Part shown: positions 9,259 through 19,499 of the stretch, piece by piece | Layout of the letters: each line of letters starts with the position of its first letter | Numbering within the stretch: the stretch's first letter is position 1 | Origin: Treponema sp. | GTDB taxonomy: Bacteria; Spirochaetota; Spirochaetia; Treponematales; Breznakiellaceae | Direction of reading: 5' to 3' | Assembly: GCA_009787775.1 (NCBI GenBank) | Contig: WQSQ01000005.1 | Span: forward strand, 2,191 to 57,182 | Length of the DNA stretch: 54,992 bases | The notes under the pieces: generated by a model | Databases searched by the model: none | Seen by the model: only the letters and a program-made list of their open reading frames with translations | Told to the model about the DNA's origin: nothing | Position numbers and translations under genes: made by a program

Positions 9259-10752
9259 CTAACGGCTTTCCTTCATGGTTCTAAGATTAAAAGTCTGGAA
9301 GACTACCATAAGAGCTACAAGGATAAAAAGCATTACAGAAATCGCCGCGATAAAACCATAATCGGCGACAGTGGACGAACTGAAACCAAGGCGGTAAATA
9401 AACGAAATTAAAAGGTCTGTGTAACCCATCGGTACTACAGTATCGGCCATTGCCGGAAGCCCTGAGTTAAAGCCCCACACTAACGTGAAATTGTTAAAGT
9501 TAAAACAGAACGAAGCTATTATAAGAGGCGATAATATGCGCATAACAAGGGGCATGATTATTTTACGCACAACAGTAAACGGACCTGCTCCGTCAATCGC
9601 GGCGGCTTCAAAAAGTTCGGTGCTTATGGATTTCAGAGCGCCGGAAGAAAGCACATAAAAATAGGGATATGAAAGGTAAACATTAATCACAATCAGTGCT
9701 ACACGTGTAAGCGTCAAATTGGTAAAGAACAATGGAGTAACGCCGAAGACAGATGATATTGCCGTTGTAACAAGCCCCATGTTTTCATTTAAAAGAGCCC
9801 GCCAAATCATTATCGAGACAAGAACCGGAATCGGATACGGAATAATTAAAAGAGAGCGGATAAGCCGTCTGTATTTAACATCATTGAAAAGAAGAGCAAT
9901 AAGAAGCCCAAGAGCGAAACTTATTAAGACCGATAAAAAGGAAAAAAGTATATTCCAAACAAGCACTCCCAGTATGGGCCTAAAATAACCGGAGTTACCC
10001 AGAAAACGAATGTAATTTTCCCATCCGATGCCTACCATGTAGCCAGGCGTTAATGTTCTTCCCGCTGCCGATGTATATGTGCCTCTTACAGGACTATATA
10101 CTGCGCCGTCGCGGTTATCTGCAAATGTATCAGTACCGCTGTTATACGTGTAAGCGGGAAGCTGGACAGCAACCTCCTGCATCGAAAGTATCATTATTGT
10201 CATGGGAGGTTCGCCGAACTGAATTGTTCCGAGCGTTGTAAGATTCTGAAGCGTTTCCACGCGGTTCATTTGCTGAAACCCGTCAATTTCTGCGGGGATA
10301 CCAGAGGATGGAATAATTACGTCTTCAGGAAGGCTTCCCGGTCTTACTTTGATATAACCATCGTCATCTTCAAGCAGCAGCAAAAAGTCATTGCCTTTGC
10401 GGTAGGCAGTCCACGCCCAGGGTTTACTGTCTTCCGGACTGTACATTTCCTCGGATAACCGTTTAATTGCCTGGACTTTTGTCAGAAGATGACCGCCGCC
10501 CATATTGGTAAATGATAGATAAAAGGTATAAAAGATCGGGTAAATTGTGAATAACAGCGCCATCAAGAGCCCGGCGGCAAGCCACCGCCAGGCGGTAAGG
10601 GACTTCCTTAAAAAAACGACAGCGACAAAAATTATCCCTACAGCTATAAAAATCCCCAGAGTGATAAAGCCGTCACTGAAAAATCGAAATGCCAAGTATC
10701 CGCCAAAGAGACAAAAAAGCGATACTCCGGCAATTCGAATAATGTTCGACAT
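9259..10752 (-). CDS. ganP: ABC sugar transporter permease, MalF/GanP type
   Basis: MalF-like with large periplasmic insertion; ELFEAAAIDGAGPFTVVRKIIMPLV loop; overlaps binding-protein gene by a nucleotide. Confidence 0.88.
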   Translation of the reverse strand: MSNIIRIAGVSLFCLFGGYLAFRFFSDGFITLGIFIAVGIIFVAVVFLRKSLTAWRWLAAGLLMALLFTIYPIFYTFYLSFTNMGGGHLLTKVQAIKRLSEEMYSPEDSKPWAWTAYRKGNDFLLLLEDDDGYIKVRPGSLPEDVIIPSSGIPAEIDGFQQMNRVETLQNLTTLGTIQFGEPPMTIMILSMQEVAVQLPAYTYNSGTDTFADNRDGAVYSPVRGTYTSAAGRTLTPGYMVGIGWENYIRFLGNSGYFRPILGVLVWNILFSFLSVLISFALGLLIALLFNDVKYRRLIRSLLIIPYPIPVLVSIMIWRALLNENMGLVTTAISSVFGVTPLFFTNLTLTRVALIVINVYLSYPYFYVLSSGALKSISTELFEAAAIDGAGPFTVVRKIIMPLVMRILSPLIIASFCFNFNNFTLVWGFNSGLPAMADTVVPMGYTDLLISFIYRLGFSSSTVADYGFIAAISVMLFILVALMVVFQTFNLRTMKESR

Positions 10753-11990
10753 TAGTTGGACAGAGCCTCTATCTGTAATCTAGCATTCCTTAAAGCGTCC
10801 TGCGGGGATCTCTCACCGGCGAATGCAAGATCCGCCGCCGCAACCCATGCATCCCAAACATAACCCATTTCAGGAATTGAAGGCATCGGAATCGCGTTTA
10901 CGCCTGCAGCGTTAAAGGCCAGGGTATTGGCATCACCTGCGGTTTCAAATATTGATCTCCATGCTGAAGGGCGCTGTTCCGCACGGAAAATCGCCATCAT
11001 GCTTTCTTCTCTCGCGATAAAATCAGCCGCGAACGACTGGGCCAAAAGCCTGCGCGGGCTGTTGTTATTAACGATAATGCCCTGAACTCCAAGGAATGGA
11101 TTTCCGGCGGGACCGCCTGCTCTTGCCGCAGGAAATGACGCTATACCGTAATTTACACCGGATTCAACAATACGGTTTACTGCCCATGGTCCTGTCGGGC
11201 AGAACGGAGCCCTGCCGCTCTCAAAGAGTACGTGCGCTCCATCCCAGTCAATTGTTTGAGGAATTAATCCGCGGTTTACCATATTGGTAAGGAACTGAAG
11301 ACCTGCGACAAAACCGGATTCGGCAAGAAGTACATTTTTACCGTTTAAGCTGCCGTCAGCGTTTTTACCAAAAATGGCTCCACCGAAAGCGTCATATATA
11401 GCGTAGACATTATAAGTAGCATCGGGAAGTCCCATCATATAATCAACTCTTCCAGCGCTTTTGAGCCTTTCTGTAACGGCCACAGCTTCATCCCATGTAG
11501 CAGGCGGGGTGGGAACTAAATCCTTGTTGTAAAAAAAGCCGACATTTTCTACAGCAAGAGGTACACCGAAGAGTCTGCCGTTGTAGTTAAAACCGTCCAG
11601 GGCAGGCTGAAGATAAGATGATCTTTTATTGCCAAGGTTGATTTCCATAATAACGCCGTTTTCTACAAGAGGACCGATATTATCATGGGGGATTATCGCG
11701 AGATCGGCACAATCAGCGCCGCCCGCCGCTAACAAAAACTGGGTGCGAATCTGGCTGAGATCAACCATGGAAACTTCAACCGCTACGCCGAATTCGGCTT
11801 CAAACTGCCTGCCGAGCTGGGTGAGCACTTCAATACGGCCTGAGTCATAAACCCAAAGTATCAGTTTTTCAGGCGCAGCGGTTCTGCCAGTCTGAGTTCC
11901 TGAACCGGATTCCTGTTTTTGGCAGGAAACCGTAAGTACAATGCCTGCAATAAGCAGACAAACGCAAATTAATCCAGTGATTTTCTTCAT
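10752..11990 (-). CDS. ganS: Extracellular sugar-binding lipoprotein (MalE/GanS type)
   Basis: Signal peptide with lipobox-like LTVSC; MalE-like PHDNIGPLVENGVI, FYNKDLVPTPPATWDEAV. Confidence 0.88.
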   Translation of the reverse strand: MKKITGLICVCLLIAGIVLTVSCQKQESGSGTQTGRTAAPEKLILWVYDSGRIEVLTQLGRQFEAEFGVAVEVSMVDLSQIRTQFLLAAGGADCADLAIIPHDNIGPLVENGVIMEINLGNKRSSYLQPALDGFNYNGRLFGVPLAVENVGFFYNKDLVPTPPATWDEAVAVTERLKSAGRVDYMMGLPDATYNVYAIYDAFGGAIFGKNADGSLNGKNVLLAESGFVAGLQFLTNMVNRGLIPQTIDWDGAHVLFESGRAPFCPTGPWAVNRIVESGVNYGIASFPAARAGGPAGNPFLGVQGIIVNNNSPRRLLAQSFAADFIAREESMMAIFRAEQRPSAWRSIFETAGDANTLAFNAAGVNAIPMPSIPEMGYVWDAWVAAADLAFAGERSPQDALRNARLQIEALSN

Positions 11991-12099
11991 TGTTTTACTC
12001 CTAAAATATTCAACATGTGCAATTTACACACACTGATTTTATATTAATTAATGTTAAAGGCAGATATTACGTATTGTCAAGAAAAAAGTGAGAAACATG

Positions 12100-14055
12100 T
12101 TAGTCTGCACGGAACATTTTAAAGTCATCCCACGCACCCCATCCGTTAGCCGCACATTTAACAGCAAAACCGACAGTCGCAGAACCTGATGCGCCGACAT
12201 CAATGTAAATTACTGCCTGCTGATATGACTTCCAGCCCGCGAGCCTTACATCTGAACGATAGTAACCTGATTCGTTTTGTACAAAAACATGGCAGTCCTG
12301 ACTGGAACCGCCGTCGCCTCCATGAAGATAGCCTGTCACCGCATATCTTCCTGGCGTAAGACCTGTTATATCCTGGGTCACAGTAAAATTCAACGGTTCA
12401 TTATCCCAAAAATGAAAACTGGAAGCTCCTGTCCTTGCATCTTCTGTCCGCCGTTCCGCATGACCGCTATTACTGATTGATCCAGTCATAACCCACCGGC
12501 TCATATCCCTGTTTTCAAAACCACCGTTTACTATAAAGTTTTCATTTTCAACACTGAGGAAACATTTAATATTAGTATTTCCTGCTGTTCCATCAATTAT
12601 ATAATCACCCAGCGTATTTGCGGCGCTTAATTGAAGCTGGTTCCATGTTACAGAAATCTCCTGCCTGCTGCCGTCTGCGTAAACCGCATAAACTGAATTA
12701 GGTAAAACACGCGGTTCATTAAGCATCTGCATCATTTCAATATCAGGGATGGTGTCAATTAAATTCGCCCGCATTGACGCGCCGTTTTTTGCGTATTTAA
12801 ATACATTAAGAGAAGGCAAGGGATGCCCCGAAAAATCAAACAATGCTTGATTATCAACAGCGCTTCCGCCGAAATATGTGCCAGCATCCCTGAAGTCATA
12901 AATTGACGCATAAATGGCAGCCCAGCCGCTTCCAAACTGTTTCCAGATTTCCTGATTTGTTGTAAAATCAGAACCTACAGGTATCCATGCGGGCTCCCAG
13001 TAGAACACACCAATTGCGCCGGTATCGGCGGCAACGGCGATTACGTCACGAACTGACAGCGCCTGCCCATAAATAGAGAACGGATGATACAGAGCGCGCG
13101 AATCTGATACTGTATTGGCAAAACCGTCTCCGTCGTCGCTCGTATAAGCGTATGCAGTTTCGGCAATCAGAACATCCTTGCCGTATTCGTTCTTGATCAT
13201 GTCCAACTGATCTTTTAAGTTATCAAGCGTTCCGTGCCAAAATGAATAATACGAGCTTGCAAACACATCATAATCTACATTGTGCTCTTTAAGATTTCCT
13301 GCGTAAATCGCATAACGATTTGCCTGGGGATCGGTAAAATGAACCGTTATTAAAATATTTTTGTTATACTTGCGTACAGCTCTCGCTCCGGCATTCATAA
13401 GAAGCGAAATATTATTCCAGTTATTCTCCCCGCTCATCGCGCTGTTGGTTTCATTGCCCAATTGCACCATCCCGATATCACCATATTTTCCAATTTCCTT
13501 TAATGCGTCAAAAGTAAATTGTTCCAGTGCGGACGCTTTCTCTTCTATGCTCATCCTTGCCCATACTCTTGGAACCATCTGTTTCCCAGGATCTGCCCAA
13601 AAATCCGAATAATGGAAATTAATAAATAATTTAAGACCGTGTTTTTTTGCACGGGAAGCAATAACAGCGGCATTATTTACATCGCAGTTGCCTCCGCCGA
13701 AACCGTTTCCTCTTGAGTCAAACGGATCGTTCCAGATTCGTATGCGAATGTAATTTATTCCGGCATCAGCGAGTGTTTTAAAAATATCCTGCTCTTCTCC
13801 GTTAAAGCCATAAAATTTAACGCCTGAGTTTTCAAGCGCAATAATGCTGGAAATATCCGCGCCGAACATAAAGTTATCAGGCAAATTAGGTACGGCTTGA
13901 ACAAAGATATCTGCATTGCCATTATACGGGACGGATGTAATTTTAGGGATCATTGATTTATCTGAACATGCAGCCATTAACATGGCAGCCAGAAATACGG
14001 TAATTACTGTACAGAAGTAATTCCCAAGCATGTTACTTTTAATCATAAAAAACAT
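12100..14055 (-). CDS. ganB: GH53 endo-beta-1,4-galactanase lipoprotein with Ig-like region and C-terminal carbohydrate-binding-like module
   Basis: Lipobox LMAAC; GH53 motifs FMFGADISSI, INYIRIRIWNDPFD, VQLGNETN, VLIAETAYAYT; C-terminal beta-sandwich-like NGGFENRDMSRW...AWDDFKM. Confidence 0.9.
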   Translation of the reverse strand: MFFMIKSNMLGNYFCTVITVFLAAMLMAACSDKSMIPKITSVPYNGNADIFVQAVPNLPDNFMFGADISSIIALENSGVKFYGFNGEEQDIFKTLADAGINYIRIRIWNDPFDSRGNGFGGGNCDVNNAAVIASRAKKHGLKLFINFHYSDFWADPGKQMVPRVWARMSIEEKASALEQFTFDALKEIGKYGDIGMVQLGNETNSAMSGENNWNNISLLMNAGARAVRKYNKNILITVHFTDPQANRYAIYAGNLKEHNVDYDVFASSYYSFWHGTLDNLKDQLDMIKNEYGKDVLIAETAYAYTSDDGDGFANTVSDSRALYHPFSIYGQALSVRDVIAVAADTGAIGVFYWEPAWIPVGSDFTTNQEIWKQFGSGWAAIYASIYDFRDAGTYFGGSAVDNQALFDFSGHPLPSLNVFKYAKNGASMRANLIDTIPDIEMMQMLNEPRVLPNSVYAVYADGSRQEISVTWNQLQLSAANTLGDYIIDGTAGNTNIKCFLSVENENFIVNGGFENRDMSRWVMTGSISNSGHAERRTEDARTGASSFHFWDNEPLNFTVTQDITGLTPGRYAVTGYLHGGDGGSSQDCHVFVQNESGYYRSDVRLAGWKSYQQAVIYIDVGASGSATVGFAVKCAANGWGAWDDFKMFRAD

Positions 14056-14128
14056 TTTATATTAGGGTATCGCATAAAACAACATATATCTGCTCGACAT
14101 TTATACAGATAAAGGACATAATAAATTA

Positions 14129-15136
14129 ATGGTTCCGGAAAAGGTCTATTCATCGCTGATGAGAGAAAAAGAATTATTCTCCACTCTTCTGAGCGAAGAA
14201 CTCGATTTTATACTGGAAAATTCCGGAATGATCAGTTTACCGAAAAAAGCCCCTCTTTTTTCATCCGGTGAAAAAGCCTCCCGCTTTTACATATTAACAG
14301 AAGGTGAAATCCGGGTATTCAAAAAGAATGAAGCCGGCAACGAAGAAGAAATGGCTCACTTTACCTCAGGAGACGCAATCGGCGATTTTGACTTCGCGCG
14401 GGACGCGGAATATGACGCAAACGCCGAAGCTGAACAGGACTCGCTCCTTATTGTATTTCCGGCAGTCGGCTTATCAATGGATATGCTTGCGCGGGAAGAA
14501 CCCGGTATAATTTGCAGAATTCTGTTTAATGCGATAATAATGATGACAGCCCGTATAAAAGCCGCAAATAAACTTGTTCTTGACAGAATGTCATGGGTAC
14601 AGGATCTTCACAGACGCGCTTATGAAGACGCCGGAACAGGTTTATGGAAGCAGACTTTAATTACCGATGAAATAAAAGGCAGCCTGAAAGATCCTTCCGC
14701 TTTAATCATGCTGAAACCGGACCGTTTTAAAATACTGGTAGATTCATGCGGACATACAATTGGCGACGAAGCCATGATCAGAATAGCGCTAATCCTTAAA
14801 AATATTACACGCGGTATGGGGCATGGCTGGGCGCTTCGGTTCAAAAGTAATGAAGTAGGGCTCATATTCAATGAATGTGACGCGCTTCAGGCTGAGAAAA
14901 TAGTTAATTCACTTGTAAAGAAGATTTCTTCCATGGAACCTGTGCTGTTAAGACCTCCGGGTTCTGTAGAGGAAGCGCAGGAGTTTCATTTTTCCGCGAC
15001 AATATCATGGTGTATCTGGCCTGCCGACGGAGAAAACTGGAACAATCTTTATCATGGTAATTACGCGAATCTTCTTGATACATGGAAGGCAAGCGGAGAT
15101 ACCGCAGTGCATTATAAATTTCCGGAAGAAACATGA
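14129..15136 (+). CDS. cNMP-binding domain fused to degenerate GGDEF-like domain
   Basis: cNMP fold (FSSGEKASRFYILTEGEIRVFKK...GDAIGDF); GGDEF-like fold with signature position reading KSNEVGLIF. Confidence 0.78.
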   Translation: MVPEKVYSSLMREKELFSTLLSEELDFILENSGMISLPKKAPLFSSGEKASRFYILTEGEIRVFKKNEAGNEEEMAHFTSGDAIGDFDFARDAEYDANAEAEQDSLLIVFPAVGLSMDMLAREEPGIICRILFNAIIMMTARIKAANKLVLDRMSWVQDLHRRAYEDAGTGLWKQTLITDEIKGSLKDPSALIMLKPDRFKILVDSCGHTIGDEAMIRIALILKNITRGMGHGWALRFKSNEVGLIFNECDALQAEKIVNSLVKKISSMEPVLLRPPGSVEEAQEFHFSATISWCIWPADGENWNNLYHGNYANLLDTWKASGDTAVHYKFPEET

Positions 15137-16146
15137 ATAAGGAAGAGTTAATCACTTCGCAGGAAGTTTTAGCCGCTATTTCAAAGTTATCGCTTTTTTC
15201 CGGGCTTGATGAAATTGAATTTGGAACCGTAGCAAGATCTTTAAGAACAATTGAATTGAAAAAAGGAGAATCCATTTTCCAGGAAGGGGATGACGGAGAA
15301 GACATGTTTATTCACTATTCGGGGGAACTCAGCGCATTTAGCGCACAATTCGATGGTAAAAAGCGCATGCTGTTTAAGGTAAAGGTCGGTGATTTTTACG
15401 GGGAGATGTCAATTATTACCCACGAACCGCGTTCTGTAACAATAACAGCAACCGAAGATTCCACTACAATTAAATTAAGAGGCAATGATTTTTACAGAAT
15501 AATAAGCGATTATCCGGCAATCGGCTATAAAATTTTGCGTTCAATCAGTCTTGTTCAAAACAGATGGCTGGATCAAATGTCTAAATCATTTACAGACCTG
15601 ATTAGGTGGGGTGAAACCGCGCGCAAAAGAGCAATCACAGACGAAATGACAGGGCTTTATAACCGCCGTTTCCTTCATGAGTCATTAAAGGAGCGCTTTA
15701 ATAACCAGTCAATGAATTTCCGCATCATGGCCCTTTTAATGATGGACCTTGACAGAATCCACGGAATTAATGACAAGCATGGCACAAAAGCAGGCGATCT
15801 AATAATCATTGCCGCTGCTGAAGAAATCCGCTCCAGTATGCGTCCCGGCGACATCCCTGCCCGTTTATCGGGTGACGAATTTGCGGTTCTCCTCCTTGAT
15901 ACGGAAATGAAAGACGCTGCTGTTATTGCCGAAAGGATCAGAGCAAAAATAGAAGCAAGGCAGGTAGAGGTTCCGTCAAGTCCCGGCGCTGCTGATACCG
16001 TTCTTATCGGGACACGAACAAGCATCGGAATAGCGGCCGCTCCAGCTCACGCAAGGAAACTGGAAGAACTGGAAGATGCCGCAGATACCGCCTTAAGAAA
16101 GGCAAAAGAACAAGGCAGAAACAGAGTAGAGATATACCATAGTTAA
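15133..16146 (+). CDS. cNMP-binding domain fused to GGDEF diguanylate cyclase-like domain
   Basis: cNMP fold (IFQEGDDGEDMFIHYSGEL...GDFYGEMSIIT); GGDEF domain DEMTGLYNRRFL...ARLSGDEFAVLL; start overlaps previous stop (ATGA). Confidence 0.88.
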   Translation: MNKEELITSQEVLAAISKLSLFSGLDEIEFGTVARSLRTIELKKGESIFQEGDDGEDMFIHYSGELSAFSAQFDGKKRMLFKVKVGDFYGEMSIITHEPRSVTITATEDSTTIKLRGNDFYRIISDYPAIGYKILRSISLVQNRWLDQMSKSFTDLIRWGETARKRAITDEMTGLYNRRFLHESLKERFNNQSMNFRIMALLMMDLDRIHGINDKHGTKAGDLIIIAAAEEIRSSMRPGDIPARLSGDEFAVLLLDTEMKDAAVIAERIRAKIEARQVEVPSSPGAADTVLIGTRTSIGIAAAPAHARKLEELEDAADTALRKAKEQGRNRVEIYHS

Positions 16147-16153
16147 TAACCTT

Positions 16154-17008
16154 TTATCCTTTTATTGAACCTTCTGTAAGCCCTGTAATAAAGAACCTGT
16201 TAAAAGTAAGATAGACAATCATCATCGGTATAATTGAAATGCTGATTCCTGCAAGCATAAGATCCCATGCTACAGCGGATTCGCCGCCCATTGATCGCAG
16301 CGATACAACACCTACAACCAAAGGCCACTTGTTTTGATCGCCCAACGTAAAAATATATGGCATTAAATATTCGCTCCATGAAGCGCGGAATGAAATAAGG
16401 CCGATTGTGGCGATAAGGGGTTTTGTAAGCGGGAATAGAATCGATCTGTAAATGCGGAAGAAATTACATCCGTCTATCCTGGCCGCTTCATCTATTTCCT
16501 TCGGTATCTGATTATAAAAACTTGTGGATAAAAAAACATACGCGACATTCATCCCGAAAACATAGATAAGGATTACGCCCCAAAGGCTTCGGTCTATTTT
16601 CAGAAACTGTGTTATTTGCAATTGCGGGAACAGGCTTAAGCTCCCGACAGAGATAAAAAGGGACGCCATTACCATACCGTAAATGAACCTTGTCATTTTA
16701 CTTGTCCCGCGCGAAAACACATAACCTTGAATGGTTGCCGCAACAATAGATCCTACAACGATAAACGCGCACATATATAAACTGTTCCACGTATATCTTG
16801 AAAAGTTTGCAAGCTGCCATGCGCGAACATAATTGGAGAACATCCATTTATCAGGAAGCAGTTTAATTCCGCCAACCATAATTTCCATGTTGGTTTTAAA
16901 AGAAGATAGAAAGATATATATTACGGGAAAGAGGGCCACAAAAACCAGAAGTATAAGAAATATATAAATAAAAATATAGGGAACTGCTGCGACTGGCCTG
17001 ATTTTCAT
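16154..17008 (-). CDS. ABC sugar transporter permease (MalG/AraQ family)
   Basis: Six-TM permease with EIDEAARIDGCNFFRIYRSILFPLTKP loop. Confidence 0.9.
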   Translation of the reverse strand: MKIRPVAAVPYIFIYIFLILLVFVALFPVIYIFLSSFKTNMEIMVGGIKLLPDKWMFSNYVRAWQLANFSRYTWNSLYMCAFIVVGSIVAATIQGYVFSRGTSKMTRFIYGMVMASLFISVGSLSLFPQLQITQFLKIDRSLWGVILIYVFGMNVAYVFLSTSFYNQIPKEIDEAARIDGCNFFRIYRSILFPLTKPLIATIGLISFRASWSEYLMPYIFTLGDQNKWPLVVGVVSLRSMGGESAVAWDLMLAGISISIIPMMIVYLTFNRFFITGLTEGSIKG

Positions 17009-17017
17009 TTAGTCCTC

Positions 17018-17950
17018 CTAATAAACATTCTTCATGCGCTTGGATACCTTAAGGTAGGTAATCGTCATGATCGCCAAAATTACTCCCATAATAATCGCCA
17101 GAGCTGAGCCGTAACCAAATTGCCGCCGCATTCCGACAGCGCCGAAATTAAAGAACATTTTAAGGATGTGGGTCATCGCAACTTCTGTTGTACCGCCTGG
17201 CTGTCCGTTTGTCATGATAAGAACTACATCGTTTATGCGCATTGTTCCGATTACACTAAGCATTATAACCATTTGCAGGACAGGGGCGAGCATGGGAATC
17301 GTAATACTGAAAAATTGCCTGGGACCTGACGCGCCGTCCAGAGTCGCACACTCGTATAATTCATTCGGAACATTCTGCAGTCCCATAAGAAGGTAAATCA
17401 TATTAATTCCGATTGTGGACCAGATTGATACAAAGAGAATGACATTAATCGCCGACCAGCGTGAGCCGAAAAAATTATAGTTCTGTTCAAAGATGCCAAA
17501 ATTAACAAGTACAGCGTTTACTATCCCATTGTATGCGCTGAAAAGAATGGTGAAGATGAGGCCAATAACCGCCATACTGAAAACTGTTGGAAGAAAGTAA
17601 ATTATGCGAAAGAACGAACTTCCCCTAACCCTGTCATTTACAAAAAAGGCTATGATCAAAGCAAGAGGAATTTCTATAATCAGTTTCATGAACGCAAGAT
17701 AGAAAGTATTGGACATTGACCGCCAGAATTCCTTATCTCTGAAAAAAGCGCGCGCGAAATTATCAAGCCCGACAAAGTAAGGCGTTCCGAAACCGGAGTA
17801 ATCGTATAATACCCAGCGAAGCGCCCATAAAATAGGGTAAATGGTAAAGGCGAGAAAACCAATAAAAAAAGGAAGCAGCATGAAGAATTCATATATATGG
17901 CTTCCTCCAAGGTCAATCTTTCTTTTAATTAACATGAAACACCCCCGCAC
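17018..17950 (-). CDS. ABC sugar transporter permease (MalF/UgpA family)
   Basis: ELYECATLDGASGPRQFFSITIPMLAP loop; pairs with downstream permease. Internal M at MLIKRKIDL is a possible alternative start. Confidence 0.9.
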   Translation of the reverse strand: MRGCFMLIKRKIDLGGSHIYEFFMLLPFFIGFLAFTIYPILWALRWVLYDYSGFGTPYFVGLDNFARAFFRDKEFWRSMSNTFYLAFMKLIIEIPLALIIAFFVNDRVRGSSFFRIIYFLPTVFSMAVIGLIFTILFSAYNGIVNAVLVNFGIFEQNYNFFGSRWSAINVILFVSIWSTIGINMIYLLMGLQNVPNELYECATLDGASGPRQFFSITIPMLAPVLQMVIMLSVIGTMRINDVVLIMTNGQPGGTTEVAMTHILKMFFNFGAVGMRRQFGYGSALAIIMGVILAIMTITYLKVSKRMKNVY

Positions 17951-17975
17951 CCGTAATATAACTAGCCATTTTTAA

Positions 17976-18011
17976 ATAAAAAAATCCAGCACCTAACTTT
18001 TAGATGCTGGA
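17976..18011 (-). terminator. Intercistronic stem-loop plus U-tract between binding-protein and permease genes
   Basis: Minus strand TCCAGCATCTAAAAGTTAGGTGCTGGATTTTTTTA: hairpin followed by T7. Confidence 0.8.
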
Positions 18012-18034
18012 CGTAAAGCAAATTTATAACAGTG

Positions 18035-19423
18035 TTATCTCGCTCTTAACTGTGTTTCAAAATTGGGAGAAATGTAGTTTGCCCTGTTAATCTGACCGCG
18101 CTGTACAGCCTGATTAAAGGCGGCGTTCATGCGTGTATCAAGGTCTGTAAGAGCGGCGCGAATACCGGAAGTGGGTATCTGTCCTGTAAGAATCTGGCCA
18201 ATAACGGCAGCTCTATCCGGACCTTCGACAGCAAGCAGGTTATGAGGAGCGGAAGGCATTGTAGCAAAACCAAGAGGAGAACTGTTGCCGATACTTGTCC
18301 ACTGGGGACGCGCTGCCGGAGCTGCGCTGGCGGTAATATCAGTCCTGATCGGGAAGCGTTTACCTGTTGTAAACATAAGACGCTGAGTATCATCACCAAT
18401 AAAGAGCCTGATAACATCCCCTATTCCCGCGAGTTTTGCCGGATTATTTCTAACCTGTGAACTGACATGGAACGCTGCGCCTGCAGAGAAAGGTACTCTG
18501 AATTGATTATTAACATCCCTGACCGGGAAGGGTGCGAAATCCCATCCGTCGGAAGGCTGGAAGGGGAATTGATCGTAGAGAACGCCGACATTCCAGCTTG
18601 CGCCCCAGATAAATCCTACTTTACCTGCGGCAAACTGCGCGCGCAGCTGATCGTCAGTAAGTGATTCCATTCCCGGGAATACCGCTCCTGCTTCCCTGAT
18701 GCGCGAAAGCATTTCAAAATACTCTGTAAAAGCCGCAAAGTTATAAGTGCCTGTGGTAAAGTTATAGTACATATGTCCAATTGAATTTGTCGCAGCATAT
18801 TCTGTTACCCAGTGGCAGAAGTCAGGTGCCCAAAGAAGAGGGATACCAATTCCGTAAACATCCGGTGCAAGACGGCTGATAGCTATAGCCATTTGCTCCA
18901 GTTCCGCCCATGTTTTAGGAGGCGCGGAAAATCCTGCCTGACGAAGAAGCGCTTTATTATAATGGAAACCGGGGATATTACCGTATACAACTACGCCGTA
19001 AGGAACTCCGCCATATGTTGAAGAGAGGTTTCTGTGATAGGGTGCCTGTTTATCAAGAATATCCTGAATACCGGGAATTTCTGTCCAGGGAAGGAACCTG
19101 CCCATTGCCTGGAAATTTTCATAATTCGCAAATCCTGCTTTAAACATATCGGGGGCTCTGTCTGTTTCCATAGCCATGTTAATGGCAGTATTCCAGTCAG
19201 CGCCGTATACAGAGTATTCAACGCGAATACCTTTCTGTGCGCCTGTAGTAGCGTTGAATTGAGCTACCAGTAGATCCATTTCTGACTTATCATGCGCATC
19301 GTTTGACCAAACAGTGATAGTAGTTACCGGTCCCGAATGCTGTTGAGTGGCACCGCTTGCCATTGCTGTCATGCTGAACGCAAGCAGTAAAGCTAAGCCG
19401 ATTAAAAATACCTTTGTCTTCAT
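18035..19423 (-). CDS. Extracellular sugar-binding protein of ABC transporter
   Basis: Signal peptide MKTKVFLIGLALLLAFSMTAMASG; SBP family 1 features (FHYNKALLRQAGFSAPPKTWAELEQMA). Confidence 0.9.
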   Translation of the reverse strand: MKTKVFLIGLALLLAFSMTAMASGATQQHSGPVTTITVWSNDAHDKSEMDLLVAQFNATTGAQKGIRVEYSVYGADWNTAINMAMETDRAPDMFKAGFANYENFQAMGRFLPWTEIPGIQDILDKQAPYHRNLSSTYGGVPYGVVVYGNIPGFHYNKALLRQAGFSAPPKTWAELEQMAIAISRLAPDVYGIGIPLLWAPDFCHWVTEYAATNSIGHMYYNFTTGTYNFAAFTEYFEMLSRIREAGAVFPGMESLTDDQLRAQFAAGKVGFIWGASWNVGVLYDQFPFQPSDGWDFAPFPVRDVNNQFRVPFSAGAAFHVSSQVRNNPAKLAGIGDVIRLFIGDDTQRLMFTTGKRFPIRTDITASAAPAARPQWTSIGNSSPLGFATMPSAPHNLLAVEGPDRAAVIGQILTGQIPTSGIRAALTDLDTRMNAAFNQAVQRGQINRANYISPNFETQLRAR

Positions 19424-19470
19424 TGCTTCCTCCTAAAAATATTTCTCACCATCCGGTGAATTGATTATAC

Positions 19471-19499
19471 ATTATATATGGTGTTCAGATATCTGACAA
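19471..19499 (-). promoter_or_regulatory. Predicted sigma70-type promoter with overlapping palindrome (19481-19500)
   Basis: Minus strand TTGTCA - 17 nt - TATAAT; palindrome core TCAGATATCTGA overlaps the -35 region. Confidence 0.6.
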
